A DNA stretch of 64,000 nucleotides from Neoarius graeffei (GCF_027579695.1 NC_083592.1:35036714-35100713), one strand, 5' to 3'; shown: positions 22,146 through 33,785, counted from the first letter of the stretch. Notes: generated by a model not told the origin, from the letters alone. Numbers and translations are program-made.

Positions 22146-22521
22146 TCTCATCTCATCTCATTATCTCTAGCCGCTTTATCCTTCTACAGGGTCGCAGGCA
22201 AGCTGGAGCCTATCCCAGCTGACTATGGGCGAAAGGCGGGGTACACCCTGGACAAGTCGCCAGGTCATCACAGGGCTGACACATAGACACAGACAACCAT
22301 TCACACTCACATTCACACCTACGGTCAATTTAGAGTCACCAGTTAACCTAACCTGCATGTCTTTGGACTGTGGGGGAAACCGGAGCACCCGGAGGAAACC
22401 CACGCGGACACGGGGAGAACATGCAAACTCCGCACAGAAAGGCCTCGCCGGCCATGGGGCTCAAACCCAGGACCTTCTTGCTGTGAGGCGACAGCGCTAA
22501 CCACTACACCACCGTGCCGCC
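22146..22521 (-). repeat. SINE copy, second of a tandem pair in a TA run
   Basis: Full-length, minus strand, separated from the preceding copy by only ATATATATATAT and followed by another TA run. Sequence differences between the two copies show that they are not a recent duplication of each other. Confidence 0.93.
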
Positions 22522-22554
22522 ATATATATATATATAAAGCATATATGAAATTAT

Positions 22555-23070
22555 TATGCATACAGGACACTTTTTCAATGGAATACAAACAAACAAACAA
22601 ACAAACAAACATGTGTTCTATTCCCTTCTAACAAGTTTCATTCATTTGGTTTGATAGCATCCAATATTATTAGCATATCACTTATCCTACATGTATTGCG
22701 TCACTGTACCCAATGGAGAATGAGCGTTGAATATGGTTTATGATATTGCATGGTTGTCAAGACATGACGTCACACATTGGAGACGTAAAACTTCTGCACT
22801 AGCGAGTGACTATGAGAATTTGTAAACAAACATGGCTGCCAGATTTGGTTCATTAAATATGGAAGATTTTTGACAGAATTTTGAAAGAGAAAGATGTGTT
22901 GAACACCCGAAAGAAATGTGTATGTATTATAATAATAATATTGGCTGCCTGTTTTTCATGGTATATCAGATATATTCCATTCAGCTACTTGTCTTTGACT
23001 TGTTCAGTATCATGCTCGCTGAATGGAATATATCTGATAGACCACTTAATGCCAGCCAATATTATTTAAT
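22555..23070 (+). mobile_element. Crypton-like element relic, copy I
   Basis: Starts at a GGACACTTTTTCAATGGAAT end. It contains a 5' exon (MAARFGSLNMEDF, then a stop, then NTRKK), and ends in a fold-back (22938-23070) with arms containing TCAGATATATTCCATTCAGC. The layout repeats in the copy at 23085-24280, where the recombinase exon is better kept. The exon is broken by a stop and truncated after KDVLNTRK. Confidence 0.55.
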
Positions 23071-23084
23071 TATTATACATCCGA

Positions 23085-24119
23085 GCCACTTTTTCCATGG
23101 AATAAAAACATGTTTTCTATTCCCTTTTAGAGGGTTTATTGATGGCATGCAATATTACTGTCATATCACATATCCTCCATGTATTATGCCACTCTCCCCA
23201 ATGGAGAATGAACGTGCAATATTGTTATAATATTGTACGTTGTCAAGACAAAACGACCACACATCGGAGCTCATGCGAAGATCCAATGACAAAACCTTTC
23301 TGCTGCGCATGTGCACAATCATTTCTTTGTCAGCTGGGAAAGAGAGAAGATGAGGCTAATCCAGTGCTCGGATAAAGCACTAAATAAATAAATTGAAAAC
23401 TGAAACTAAAGACACGCTGAATACCTGAAAGGCTACCGGAACTTCATTATAAATTCTTCACGCATATTTACAAGAGAAAAACCTACCAATGGACATCGAA
23501 AAACTGGAAAAGAGACATGTCAGAGATGTAAAACTTCTGCACTAACAAGTGACTGTGACAGTTTGTACAAAAACATGGTCATGAGGTTTGCTTCATTAAA
23601 AGCAGAAGATTTAAAGCAGAAGATATATTTTGAAAGAGAATTTTGATAGACGCGCTGAACAGCCGAAAGGCTACCAAAACTTCACTGGATATTCTTCACG
23701 CATATTTACAAGAGAAAAACATACCAACGGATATTGAAAACCTGGAAAAAAGAGCAATAGCAGAAATATTGTCAAAGTTCTATTTGGAGGTGAAGAAAAG
23801 TGACAGACTTTTACAAGAGGACTTCACTTGTGGACTTCACTCAGGAAAGCCCTTTTGTTTTACACAACTGCAATGTAACAATTAACTACGACCAAAAGTA
23901 ACTTTGAACTTGAACTGTCAAACTGTATATAGCTTGTATCTAAGTTGGGTTGTTGTTCAGGCTTTTTGGACTTGTACCATTTTTATTGTTAGAACTTTGT
24001 ACATGTACATTGGATTGACAGAACATTGAATTACATTCAATCAGAATCAGCATTCAATATTGGTAAGTTACTCCCCTGTTCTTAACTTTTTGTAAAATCT
24101 ATAATTGTTCCATCGAATG

Positions 24120-24150
<31 letters not shown>

Positions 24151-24280
24151 TTGGCTGGCTTTTTTCATGGTATATCGGATCTATTCCATTCAGCTACTCA
24201 TCTTCAACTCATTCAATATCATGCTAGCTGAATGGAATAGATCTGATATACCACTCAATGCCAGCCAATATTATTTAAAT
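23085..24280 (+). mobile_element. Crypton-like element relic, copy II
   Basis: Direct repeat of copy I: the end CCACTTTTTCCATGGAAT, the block CCTCCATGTATTATGCCAC and ACATCGGAGC recur. The exon region is duplicated (23405-23520 and 23640-23750). The element ends in a fold-back at 24145-24275 whose arms share ATTGGCTGGC and CTATTCCATTCAGCT. An ATA microsatellite lies at 24121-24150. Confidence 0.55.
23643..23885 (+). pseudogene. N-terminal domain of a Crypton-like tyrosine recombinase
   Basis: The readable part is ALNSRKATKTSLDILHAYLQ, then EKNIPTDIENLEKR and AEILSKFYLEVKKSD. An NTRKAT-x-F-x-YL-EK start, an ID-E-L-K segment and a (L)xKFYxEVRKxDG helix are the N-terminal core-binding part of Crypton-type tyrosine recombinases, which integrate circular DNA using a C-terminal catalytic R-H-R-Y set. 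None of the catalytic half is here: the frame drifts after KKSD and ends 30 residues later. It could also be a domesticated-family fragment, but the repeats around it point to a mobile element. Confidence 0.58.
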
Positions 24281-25910
24281 ATTTAGTTTTCTTCTGTATT
24301 GGCCTCTGAATGCTTTCTGGTCCAACTGGATCAGCTATGGTACTGTAGTTTCATACTTTATTCACTTCATTTGCATGTAAATAGATGATGTACGTATCAT
24401 TATTTCCATATGGAATACATAGCAACTTCCATTTATTGATGCATTGGTACACCGTAGGTCGCTGTAGGTTGTTATACAATCATAACTAATAACAATCTTT
24501 ACACATCCATGGTAACAGGTTTTCATGATCTGCGGGGATGATTTTTGTGTCTATTTTTTAACTCTGGACAGACAACTTTGGTGAATCCTTTGCAAATGGA
24601 AGCATCAGTGCTAACTTCTGCTATTTCTGCTGGGGAAAAAAAAAAACAGACAGCAACTTTGATTGGGTGTCGTATTTAGAATCAGCCAGCAATGCATGAT
24701 ACATCTCAGAACAGTCATTACAATATCGCGTGGAATTGAATACGTCTGCTGCCGACACGACCACCACACTTATCACCTCGACGGTATCCTGCACAGACGA
24801 TGATTTATTGCTGTGGATGGTCATCATGATGGAGGCCTTCCCTTATGATTTTGTGACAATGTGCTAGATTAACACACTATGATAAAGATAGACTGAAACA
24901 ATGAGCAAGCAGGGACATCTGGACGCACTGAGATGCATTAGTGTTTGTGTGTTGGCTGGACAAACAGTTCATTTCTCAGTGTCATTTTCCTTCACCAATG
25001 CATTTATTAACCAACAGTCATTGCTCCTACTTGCACAAAGCCTCTTGCCCTCCCATTAGATTTGTTGTGATGCCGACTTTGAAATGGCATCATGCAAAAT
25101 ACATGACGAAATTATCACACACTTGGCTTAAACCGTATCGACTTGTTGAGTGATCTCAAATAGACTTATGCGATTTGTCACACTGTATGGCATGTCGAAA
25201 AATGAAGTTCACTGAACAGCTGGAAAACAAAAACTATAGAAAGAGAGCAAGGGAGAGAGAGAGAAGGAGAGGTAGACTAGTCATTTTCATTAGCTTTTGG
25301 CATTTCTTAATAACATTCCAGCTTTGGTATTCTGTGAACAAAGTGAACTACAAGATTGAAGAATATAAATCTGGACCCACTGACAGACCCAAGGGGTTTA
25401 AGGGATTATTAGAAGTCCATATTTAACAGCCAGTGAAGAGAGCAAATTACTTACACCAAACTCCATCACAAATGTAGGGGCAATTGAACATCTTTCTCCA
25501 AGTGGTGTCTAGTGCCTGCTTTATATTTCTGCATCCATGTATTTGTGAACATGTGAGAACACCTGAGGACACATGTCTGCCATCATACTAATATCAAACA
25601 TTCGTGTTCTCTCAGCAGAAAGGAAATGAAATCCTGAATGAAAGACTCGGATATCAATGTGGGGGGAAAGAGAGAAGAATCAAAGTACTGAATGATCACC
25701 AATACCAATGCTATTTGATCAAAGACAACAAAGTCAGAAACAAGTGTGGATATTGCATATTAGCAGATAATATCTTATCACCATTAACGTATCAACTTCC
25801 AGATGTTATATTGCTCTGTATACGTAGCTGATAAAGGACATAAGTCTAAAATTTTGTGTTCTCTATATGCACTTCTTGCCCACACGGACTCCCTTTTAAT
25901 TTACTGCACA
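24281..25910. other. No gene seen
   Basis: Unique-looking DNA. A GA-rich patch lies at 25245-25275. Frames are short and without motifs. Confidence 0.5.
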
Positions 25911-25945
<35 letters not shown>

Positions 25946-25951
25946 GTGAAG

Positions 25952-26010
<59 letters not shown>
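25911..26010. repeat. (ATT)n and (AT)n microsatellite
   Basis: ATT units to about 25943, then a long AT run at 25956-26010. Confidence 0.96.
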
Positions 26011-26016
<6 letters not shown>

Positions 26017-26054
26017 TTAAAATCTTAAAATACTAAATTTTAATCTTAAAATAC

Positions 26055-26508
26055 TAAAAATTAAGCAAAAGAACGCAACATTTTAGTGCCATTCGGACAC
26101 CATTATCAAGCGAGTGTTTGTAAGCTAAGTCTTACACTTAACACTCACTTGATAATGGTGTCCGAGCGGCATCAAAATGTCGCACTCTTTTCCTTAATTT
26201 CTGACTTAGCTTACAAACACTCCCTTGATAATGGTGTCTGAGTGGCACCGAAACATCGCGCTCTTTTCCTTAATTTTTCACTTAGCTTATGAACACTCGC
26301 TTGATAATGGTGTCTGAGCGGCACTGAAATGTCGTGCTCTTTATCTTAATTTTTCACTTAGGTTACAAACACTCCCTTGATAATGGTGCTTGAGTGGCAC
26401 CGAAATGTCGCGCTCTTTTCCTTAATTTTTCACTTAGCTTACGAGCACTCGCTTGATAATTGTGTCTGAGCAGCATTGAAACATCGTGCTCTTTTCCTTT
26501 ATTATTAT
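26055..26508 (+). repeat. 76-bp satellite array with Penelope-like end motif
   Basis: The word TTGATAATGG starts at 26149, 26225, 26301, 26377 and 26453, exactly 76 bp apart each time, so nearly five units occur without a net indel. A sixth, inverted half-unit lies at 26055-26130, making a fold-back with the first direct unit. Each unit holds GATAATGGTGTCTGAGYGGC followed by ACCGAAACNTCGCGCTC, the kind of motif that ends Penelope-like retroelements. The inner part can pair as GGTGTC with GGCACC. Confidence 0.8.
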
Positions 26509-27959
26509 TATTATTATTATTATATGAGCATTTTCTGGATCCTTTGGACTCAGTATATGAGGAAGTTTGTAGTCATACTGAATAACGAGATTAGACGGAA
26601 AAGTCTTTACTGCACATTATTGCTGTGTGGGATCAGGAGAGACAGCGTGCAGTTTGATTTGTGCTGAAATTTTTAATTGACAGGTCGTGAGATGGCTTAA
26701 TCTAATAAAGCAACCAAGATACAGAAATGTTTTCTCAAAAAAAGATATTCAGAGGACTCTCGAATGGCGCGACAGAAAAGCCTTCACCTTGTCAATATCC
26801 ACACTTGTCTTTGACTTTGTTGTCTTTGACCTAACGGTATGGGTGTTTTAAAATGCAGAATGATCTACAACATAATCACATTCACATTTCACAATTCACA
26901 TTTTTCCACAGTAATATCTGAGAATTTCATTCAAGTTTCTATTTTCATTTTCGTTCCCTACTGCCAGGAGATCATGAGGTCAAATCCCAATGATGCGACA
27001 GCCGTCCTTGGCCAGGAGTCCAAGAAAGCAAAACTGGGAGGGGTTGCATACTCAACAACACCAGCCAGTCACTGGTGTCAAAGAGCTCAGCTCATGTATG
27101 CAGAAGGAGGTAGATAGTGCTTGTCTCCAAGTGTGTTATGCTGCCCCCTGGTGTTGCATGAGCAGCAGTTTGAAATGATGTAGTACGCTGGTTTCACATG
27201 CCCTGGATGAAATGCATTTGCCCTCCAGGTTGGTAGCTGTCTTGTGACAGGGGAGCCCTAACTGGAGGGTGGGAAGTATCCAAGACTATATTCCAAAGAA
27301 AATAATGGGGAAAAAAGAAAAAAAGTGACATCTGAGGGACAAAAAATGTGCTTAAAATCAAACCATACTTTCCTCCTCAGCTAACTGAGACTTTAGAGGT
27401 GTGCATGTCAGTCCATCACGCATACCTACCTCTGTTTCACTTTTATATTACTGTCACATGGCTCTCAGCTAACTCCACTTCAGTCACAGAGTGAGAAAGC
27501 AAGAACTCTGGCTCTAGTACATAAAATATGTAATGCTTTATGGCATCAGCAGTTAATGCTGCATTCAGGCGATGGCTTGTCATGATATTGAATGGGAGGG
27601 GGAAAAAACTGGCTGAGCCTTGCTCTTTTGTTCAAATCTCACAAAACTTACTGTTCTCTTTTATCCTTGCTTCACCATTTATAGCAGCAGGTCCTGCTTT
27701 GTTGGATACAGCCTGTACTTCTGATTTCTGATTGAAATGCGTTCTAGGTTTGTTTGTTTTTTGGTACTCCGGGTACAAATTTTGTTCAATCATCATCAAA
27801 CCTGAATCAGTGACCCGAGATAATGGCAAAGATCCCAAAGTAGATGCCAGCCAATGAGATTTTCCATACAGCTGTTTTATGTGAATATATAAATTAAAAC
27901 ATCCCATTAGAAATAAAAAAAAAAAGATGAATCACCACCAAAAAAGTTTTGGCATTTGG
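26509..27959. other. No gene seen
   Basis: Contains a short ATT run at 26500-26522. No coding region recognised. Confidence 0.5.
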
Positions 27960-27989
27960 CTGAGGTAGAAAATTTCTACCTAATGTCAT

Positions 27990-28682
27990 GTCTGCACCTG
28001 CAGAGTTCACAGCAGCTTTTAAACTTGGCTACCACGGACTACAACAACCATCCTGCACTTCACCGTTCTCAGTCTCCAGAATACTAAGACTCATTCACAC
28101 CTGTTCTGAATCACAGACTCATTACCACGTGCATAAAAGGACTCTCATCTCGCCATAATCGGACCTGCCTGAACCATCCTGATACCCTACGTCTGGCTGG
28201 AGTCTTATCACATCGCTCCTGTGGAGGACGGCCCCATATGGACAGTTGAAAGTCGCACTTGGAAGACATTCTGGACACTTACAGTAATGCTTTTATGGAT
28301 GAGGACTACAGTTGACTTGCTAACTTTAGGATGCAGTTGTCATGAACAGTTTTGCACTTAAGTTTCCATCTATGAACAGTTTCTAACTTCAACAAAACAG
28401 ACTTCATGTTAAAACTGTTAAAATGTTACAGTATAATCACGCTATCTGTTATCACCCAAATGAGGATGGGTTCCCTTTTGAGTCTGGTTCATCTCGAGGT
28501 TTCTTCCTCATGTCGTCTGAGGGAGTTTTTCCTTGCCAGCATCACCACAGGCTTGCTCATTGGGGATAGACTAGAGATAGATTAGGGATAAAATTAGCTC
28601 ATGGTTAAAGTCACTAAAATTCTGTAAAGCTGCTTTGCGACAATGTCTATTGTTAAAAGCGCTATAAAAATAAACTTGACTT
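27990..28682 (+). repeat. Interspersed teleost repeat with TTGAC tail
   Basis: The end reads TGTAAAGCTGCTTTGCGACA, then TTAAAAGCGCTATAAAAATA and AACTTGACTTGAC. I recognise this as a common fish repeat end, similar in tail to the LINE at 12555. Upstream, GTTTTTCCTTGCCAGCATC is part of the same repeat. Its class is uncertain. Confidence 0.55.
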
Positions 28683-28769
28683 GACAATAACATTGCGAAG
28701 TAAATGCTCAGTGTTCCTTTGCCTAACATTACCAAGCCTTATTACTCATGCTGATATTCTGGTTATTGA

Positions 28770-28925
28770 TACAATAACCAGTATTTTGGTTCACGCTCTC
28801 TGTCTACCTGTCTGTGTCTCGCCTGACCATTTCCTGTTTGTTGACTCTGCCTTTGCGCCATGATTTGGATTTGTCTGCCAGATTTGTCTTGAATAAACTC
28901 TCTGCTGCCTGCATTCCTGACACCT
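28770..28925 (+). repeat. Possible LTR fragment
   Basis: Contains GCCATGATTTGGATTTG and AATAAACTCTCTGCTGCCTG, then CCTGACA. The layout resembles the end of the LTR at 32929-33315 (polyadenylation signal, then TGACA). No 5' end found. Confidence 0.35.
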
Positions 28926-29355
28926 AATCTATCACTAAAGATGAAATGTATAACACAGGGGACGTTCCCACCAAGCAAACGCTCTTGTGCTGTTTGAACA
29001 TTGGAAGAAACAAAGTTTTTTGCTGATTTATTAACAAAAACAATGTGTCACCTTAACCCTTACAAGAAAAAACAGTTACTGAAGATGAATGAACATCAAA
29101 TGTCAAATCTATCAGTTACACTGATACTTTAGTGCCCTTTTCTTTCCTTACACAGGTGAAAAACAACTCCTCTTTACTCTCTAAGTTTTACATCCTCTAC
29201 CAGATTTTTGCATGCCTATCGTTGACAGAAGCAGAGTCATTTGCATTTTCTTTTGCCATATTGTTTTTTTTTTCTGAAAGCAATTGAAAGTGTGAAACAT
29301 TTGAATAAAAACTCAGCTTATAGCATCACAGTGAATACTCACACCATATTGTCCT
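28926..29355. other. No gene seen
   Basis: AT-rich DNA, nothing recognised. Confidence 0.5.
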
Positions 29356-29366
29356 ACTGAGGAACT

Positions 29367-30785
29367 TCTTTCTTCTTCTTTTGGCTGCTCCCGATTAGGG
29401 GTCGCCACAGCGGATCTTTCGTCTCCATTGCTCTCTGTCTTCCGCATCCTCCTCTACCACACCTGCCACTTTCATGTCCTCTCTCACCAAATCCATGTAT
29501 CTCCTCTTTGGCCTTCCTCGTTTTCGTGTGCCTGGCAGCTCCATCCTCAACATTCTCCTTCCAACATGCTCTGCATCTCTTCTCAGGATGTGCCCATACC
29601 ATCTCAGTCTCATCTCTCTTAGCTTAATTCCCAAGCTCTCCCCATGTGCTGTCCCTCTGATGTGCTCATTCCTTATCCTGTCCAACCTCGTCACTCCTGT
29701 CGCAAACCTTAACATCCTCAACTCTGCCATCTCCAACTTTGCCTCCTGTCTCTTCGTTAAGGGTACGGTCTCCAATCCATACATCACAGCTGGTCTCACG
29801 ACTGTCTTATACATCTTACCATTCAGTTTTGCTGGGACTTTCCTATCATAAATGACTCCCGAAATCCTTCTCCAACTGCTCCACCCTGCCTGCACTCTCT
29901 TTCTCACCTCACTATTGCAGCCCCCATTTTCCTGCACAGTTGACCCCAGGTACTTGAATTCACCAACTTTCTTTACGTCTACTCCTTGCATCTTCACCAC
30001 ACTCTCATCCTCATTCTCATTGATGCACATGTATTCTGTTTTGCTACTGCTCACCTTCATTCCTCTTTGTTCCAATGCATACCTCCATCTCTCCAAACCC
30101 AACTAAACCTCCTTTTTACTTTCACCACATACGGTATCACAATATCATCCACAAACATCATGTTCCATGGTGACTCTTGCCTCACTTCGTCCGTCAAGCT
30201 ATCCATCACTATAGCAAACAAGAAAGGACTCAAAGCAAATCCTTGATGAAATCCCACTTTCACCTTGAACCATTCAGTTGTTCCAACTGCACACCTCACT
30301 GCTGTTTCACTGTTCTCATACGTCTTACACCACTCTGATATACTTCTCATTCACTCCACACTTTCTCATACAATACCATAACTCATCTCTCGGCACTCTA
30401 TCGTATGCCTTCTCCAGGTCTACAAACACACAATGTAGCTTTCTCTGGCCTTCCCTGTACTTCTCCATTAACATTCTTAAAGCAAAAATTGCATCCAATA
30501 TGCTCTTCCCTGGCATAAACCCGTACTGCTGTTCACAGATTGCTACCTCTCTTCTCAGTCTTGCCTCCAATACCCTTTCCCATAACTTCATGGTGTGGCT
30601 CATCAATTTTATCCCTCTGTAATTACTGCAGCTCTGTACATCTCCCTTGTTTTGTATATTGGGACTAGCACACTCTCCATTCATTTGGCATTTTCTCATT
30701 CTCTAGGATCTTATAAACAATCTTGTTAGGAACTCCACAGCCATCTCACTCAAACATCTCCGTTTGGGTGAGATGGCTATGAGAA
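29367..30785 (-). mobile_element. RTE-like LINE, 5'-truncated, with target duplication
   Basis: Perfect 11-bp duplication ACTGAGGAACT at 29356-29366 and 30786-30796. The 3' end on the minus strand finishes with AAGAAGAAGAAAG, and the protein end WRPLIGSSQKKKK is typical of RTE-like fish LINEs. The 5' end is truncated in the RT domain and carries a tiny inverted duplication (30739-30778), a sign of twin priming. Confidence 0.88.
29370..30765 (-). pseudogene. Reverse transcriptase (RTE-like ORF2), broken
   Basis: Reverse-transcriptase blocks are readable in order: NYRGIKLM, QQYGFMPGKSILDAIFALR, FVDLEKAYDRVPRDELW, GFHQGFALSPFLFAIVMD and MMFVDDIVIP (block C). Block C normally reads FADD; here it is FVDD, so both catalytic Asp remain. 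The C-terminal part has KTEYMCIN, FKYLGSTV and RWYGHILRRD. Stops and frameshifts separate the three frames (near 30700, 30330 and 30100), so it is not functional. It acted in target-primed reverse transcription. The endonuclease half is missing because of the 5' truncation. Confidence 0.88.
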
Positions 30786-30854
30786 ACTGAGGAACTACAG
30801 AAGGAAATATATAAGTGGTGAAATGTCTTTCAAATATTCAAGAAGTCTTCCTTC

Positions 30855-30920
30855 ATATGCCAGTACCTGGTATTCACAAGCAGTCTCACATCCAAGTACT
30901 ACCCAGGCCCTTAAAGTGAT
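30855..30920 (-). repeat. 5S rRNA-derived repeat fragment
   Basis: On the minus strand GGGCCTGGGTAGTACTTGGA, then TGTGAGACTGCTTGTG and AATACCAGGTACTGG match the 3' half of a vertebrate 5S rRNA (box C region). Several substitutions rule out a functional gene. Related segments at 56700-56760 show that it belongs to a repeat. Confidence 0.7.
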
Positions 30921-31090
30921 TAACCAGGAAATTTTGAAATAACAGGGTTATGAAATGTCATCATAATACATTAATACAAGATGTTCTAGATGAAAAAAAA
31001 ATGAGCAGACTTTAGCTTAAAAACATGTTAAATTGTAACATCAGATTGTCAGGCCATTTCCCCGGGTGTGGCCGTACTGGATTAGCCAGA

Positions 31091-32671
31091 TACAATCCTG
31101 ATTCCAAAAATGTTGGGACAAAGTACAAATTGTAAATAAAAACGGAATGCAATAATTTACAAATCTCAAAAACTGATATTGTATTCACAATAGAACATAG
31201 ACAACATATCAAATGTCGAAAGTGAGACATTTTGAAATTTCATGCCAAATATTGGCTCATTTGAAATTTCATGACAGCAACACATCTCAAAAAAGTTGGG
31301 ACAGGGGCAATAAGAGGCTGGAAAAGTTAAATGTATAAAAAAGGAACAGCTGGAGGACCAAATTGCAACTCATTAGGTCAATTGGCAATAGGTCATTAAC
31401 ATGACTGGGTATAAAAAGAGCATCTTGGAGTGGCAGCGGCTCTCAGAAGTAAAGATGGGAAGAGGATCACCAATCCCCCTAATTCTGCACCGACAAATAG
31501 TGGAGCAATATCAGAAAGGAGTTCGATAGTGTAAAATTGCAAAGAGCTTGAACATATCATCATCTACAGTGCATAATATCATCAAAAGATTCAGAGAATC
31601 TGGAAGAATCTCTGTGCGTAAGGGTCAAAGCCGGAAAACCATACTGGGTGCCCGTGATCTTCAGGCCCTTAGACGGCACTGCATCACATACAGGCATGCT
31701 TCTGTATTGGAAATCACAAAATGGGCTCAGGAATATTTCCAGAGAACATTATCTGTGAACACAATTCACCGTGCCATCCGCCGTTGCCAGCTAAAACTCT
31801 ATAGTTCAAAGAAGAAGCCGTATCTAAACATGATCCAGAAGCGCAGACGTCTTCTCTGGGCCAAGGCTCATTTAAAATGGACTGTGGCAAAGTGGAAAAC
31901 TGTTCTGTGGTCAGGAAATCAGGGACGCCGTGTCATTCAGACTAAAGAGGAGAAGGACGACCCGAGTTGTTATCAGCGCTCAGTTCAGAAGCCTGCATCT
32001 CTGATGGTATGGGGTTGCATTAGTGCATGTGGCATGGGCAGCTTACACATCTGGAAAGACACCATCAATGCTGAAAGGTATATCCAGGTTCTAGAGCAAC
32101 ATATGCTCCCATCCAGACGACCTCTCTTTCAGGGAAGACCTTGCATTTTCCAACATGACAATGCCAAACCACATACTGCATCAATTACAGCATCATGGCT
32201 GCGTAGAAGAAGGGTCTGGGTACTGAACTGGCCAGCCTGCAGTCCAGATCTTTCACCCATAGAAAACATTTGGCGCATCATAAAACGGAAGATATGACAA
32301 AAAAGACCTAAGACAGTTGAGCAACTAGAATCCTACATTAGACAAGAATGGGTTAACATTCCTATCCCTAAACTTGAGCAACTTGTCTCCTCAGTCCCCA
32401 GACGTTTACAGACTGTTGTAAAGAGAAAAGGGGATGTCTCACAGTGGTAAACATGGCCTTGTCCCAACTTTTTTGAGATGTGTTGTTGTCGTGAAATTTA
32501 AAATCACCTAATTTTTCTCTTTAAATGATACATTTTCTCAGTTTAAACATTTGATATGTCATCTATGTTCTATTCTGAATAAAATATGGAATTTTGAAAC
32601 TTCCACATCATTGCATTATGTTTTTATTTACAATTTGTACTTTGTCGCAACTTTTTGGAATTGGGGTTGTA
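31091..32671 (+). mobile_element. Tc1-like transposon, copy 1 (1.58 kb)
   Basis: Left end TACAATCCTGATTCCAAAAA, right end reverse complement TACAACCCCAATTCCAAAAA. Inverted repeats extend about 210 bp, and each arm has an inner direct repeat around ACATCTCAAAAAAGTTGGGA. It begins and ends with TA. A sister copy is at 61096-62640. Confidence 0.93.
31455..32450 (+). pseudogene. Tc1-family transposase copy 1, broken
   Basis: The gene starts at [20 protein letters not shown] and ends SQW before TAA at 32450. The N-terminal helix-turn-helix ([18 protein letters not shown]) and the C-terminal blocks [10 protein letters not shown] and [12 protein letters not shown] with the last catalytic Glu are kept. 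It has three lesions: a TAG within VRQCKIAK (near 31527); a 27-nt in-frame deletion after VLWS that removes the first catalytic Asp (DES motif); and a TGA after KRKI (32295). It is inactive. Confidence 0.93.
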
Positions 32672-32928
32672 CATGGCTGTATTAGGAGACGAAAGTGAGG
32701 GTGGCGCTGCGTGATGTAGGATTCCGCATGACAGCATATCGTGTCACACATCAAACAGATGGAATATAAGCAGGTAAATATATATATTTTAAATAAACAG
32801 GCAATAAACTAGCCACTACTTTATTTTGATTCCTTTTCTAATACTGCATTGCTATAATTTTTGTGGAGAAACGCAAACATATGTACCAAGAAGTCACGCT
32901 AGACCATAATATTATACTGTAGTCTAGT
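32672..32928. other. No gene seen
   Basis: AT-rich spacer between the Tc1 element and the LTR. Confidence 0.5.
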
Positions 32929-33315
32929 TGTCACAACAGAAAGACTCAGACGCACTCTGGACAGTGCCCACTCCGAACTGACCCATGCGCACGCCGCTAA
33001 TGACAGACATCTGCATAATGAAGGCGCAATCAGCGCCCCTAAATAAAGACTCAGAATGCAGACGAAGTATTGCGTTGTTGTGACACACTACCAAGCATTG
33101 TTTCCTGACTGATTTCCTGGTTTCTGATTCCTGTTTCCTGTTCCTCGTTTTTGACCCTGCTTCTGTCTACGATGTTTTGTTTGTGCCTCGCTCAACCTTT
33201 TGCCTGTTTTACTGTTCACGATATACGCCTGCCGATTTGGACTGTTTGCCTGTTTGCACTTTTGTTTATAATAAAGACCTTCTGCGCTTACATCCGTCTC
33301 CAACCATCCCTGACA
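32929..33315 (+). mobile_element. LTR of a Ty3/gypsy-like retrotransposon
   Basis: The segment begins TGTCACAACAG and ends CATCCCTGACA, so it has the TG...CA boundaries with the short inverted repeat TGTCA/TGACA. A polyadenylation signal AATAAAGACC lies in the 3' third. The next bases GAATACTTTGCCCCGC look like the start of an internal region, but no gag or pol follows, so it is a 5' LTR remnant or a recombined copy. No target duplication was found. Confidence 0.6.
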
Positions 33316-33544
33316 GAATACTTTGCCCCGCTGACACTAGTATAGCACGCACTTGTACACTTCCGCTGTGCTCGCGGAAAATGACATCACAGACGATGGA
33401 GTTATGGCGGCCTCCCTGACAAAAACTAGTCCTGTCTATTTTAATCACTTTAGTGGTTATATCATTAAGAACAAATTCACCATGCAGCTTTTTTTTTTAA
33501 TAAAGGACAGACATAAAGACCGACTTTTAGCTCAATTTGTTTCT

Positions 33545-33785
33545 ATCTCTATAGCCCTCAGCCTCTTACATAACAAGGGTTACAGTAGGGGGCTGGTCCT
33601 CTGGTAACCACAAGAGTTTGAGTCCCTACTCACATCTGTATTGCGGCATGTCTCACCAAATGGAAGTAGGTAGGTTTTTTTATGATGGTCTTTTGTACAA
33701 CCCAACCGCAAGTAGAACTCATAATCTCTCAGTTGAGAAGCAGACACACTAGTAACCACAAGGCCAACTCACAGTGTGCTCCACA
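33545..33785 (-). repeat. tRNA-headed SINE of the composite family, copy without 5S part
   Basis: On the minus strand the head GAGTTGGCCTTGTGGTTACT, then TATGAGTTCTACTTGCGG, is followed by a body ending in GGTTACCAGAGGACCAGCC and TGTAACCCTTGTTATG. It aligns along its length with 56800-57000. The 5S-like tail is absent here. Confidence 0.65.

Noticed and set aside
29474..29851. Plus-strand frames over the RTE LINE
   Set aside because: They are antisense shadows of the reverse transcriptase on the minus strand.
30855..30920. Functional 5S rRNA gene
   Set aside because: Only the 3' half is present, with substitutions, and it matches a repeat copy at 56700.
32929..33600. Complete gypsy retrotransposon
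   Set aside because: No gag, protease, RT or second LTR follows; only one LTR-like segment is supported.
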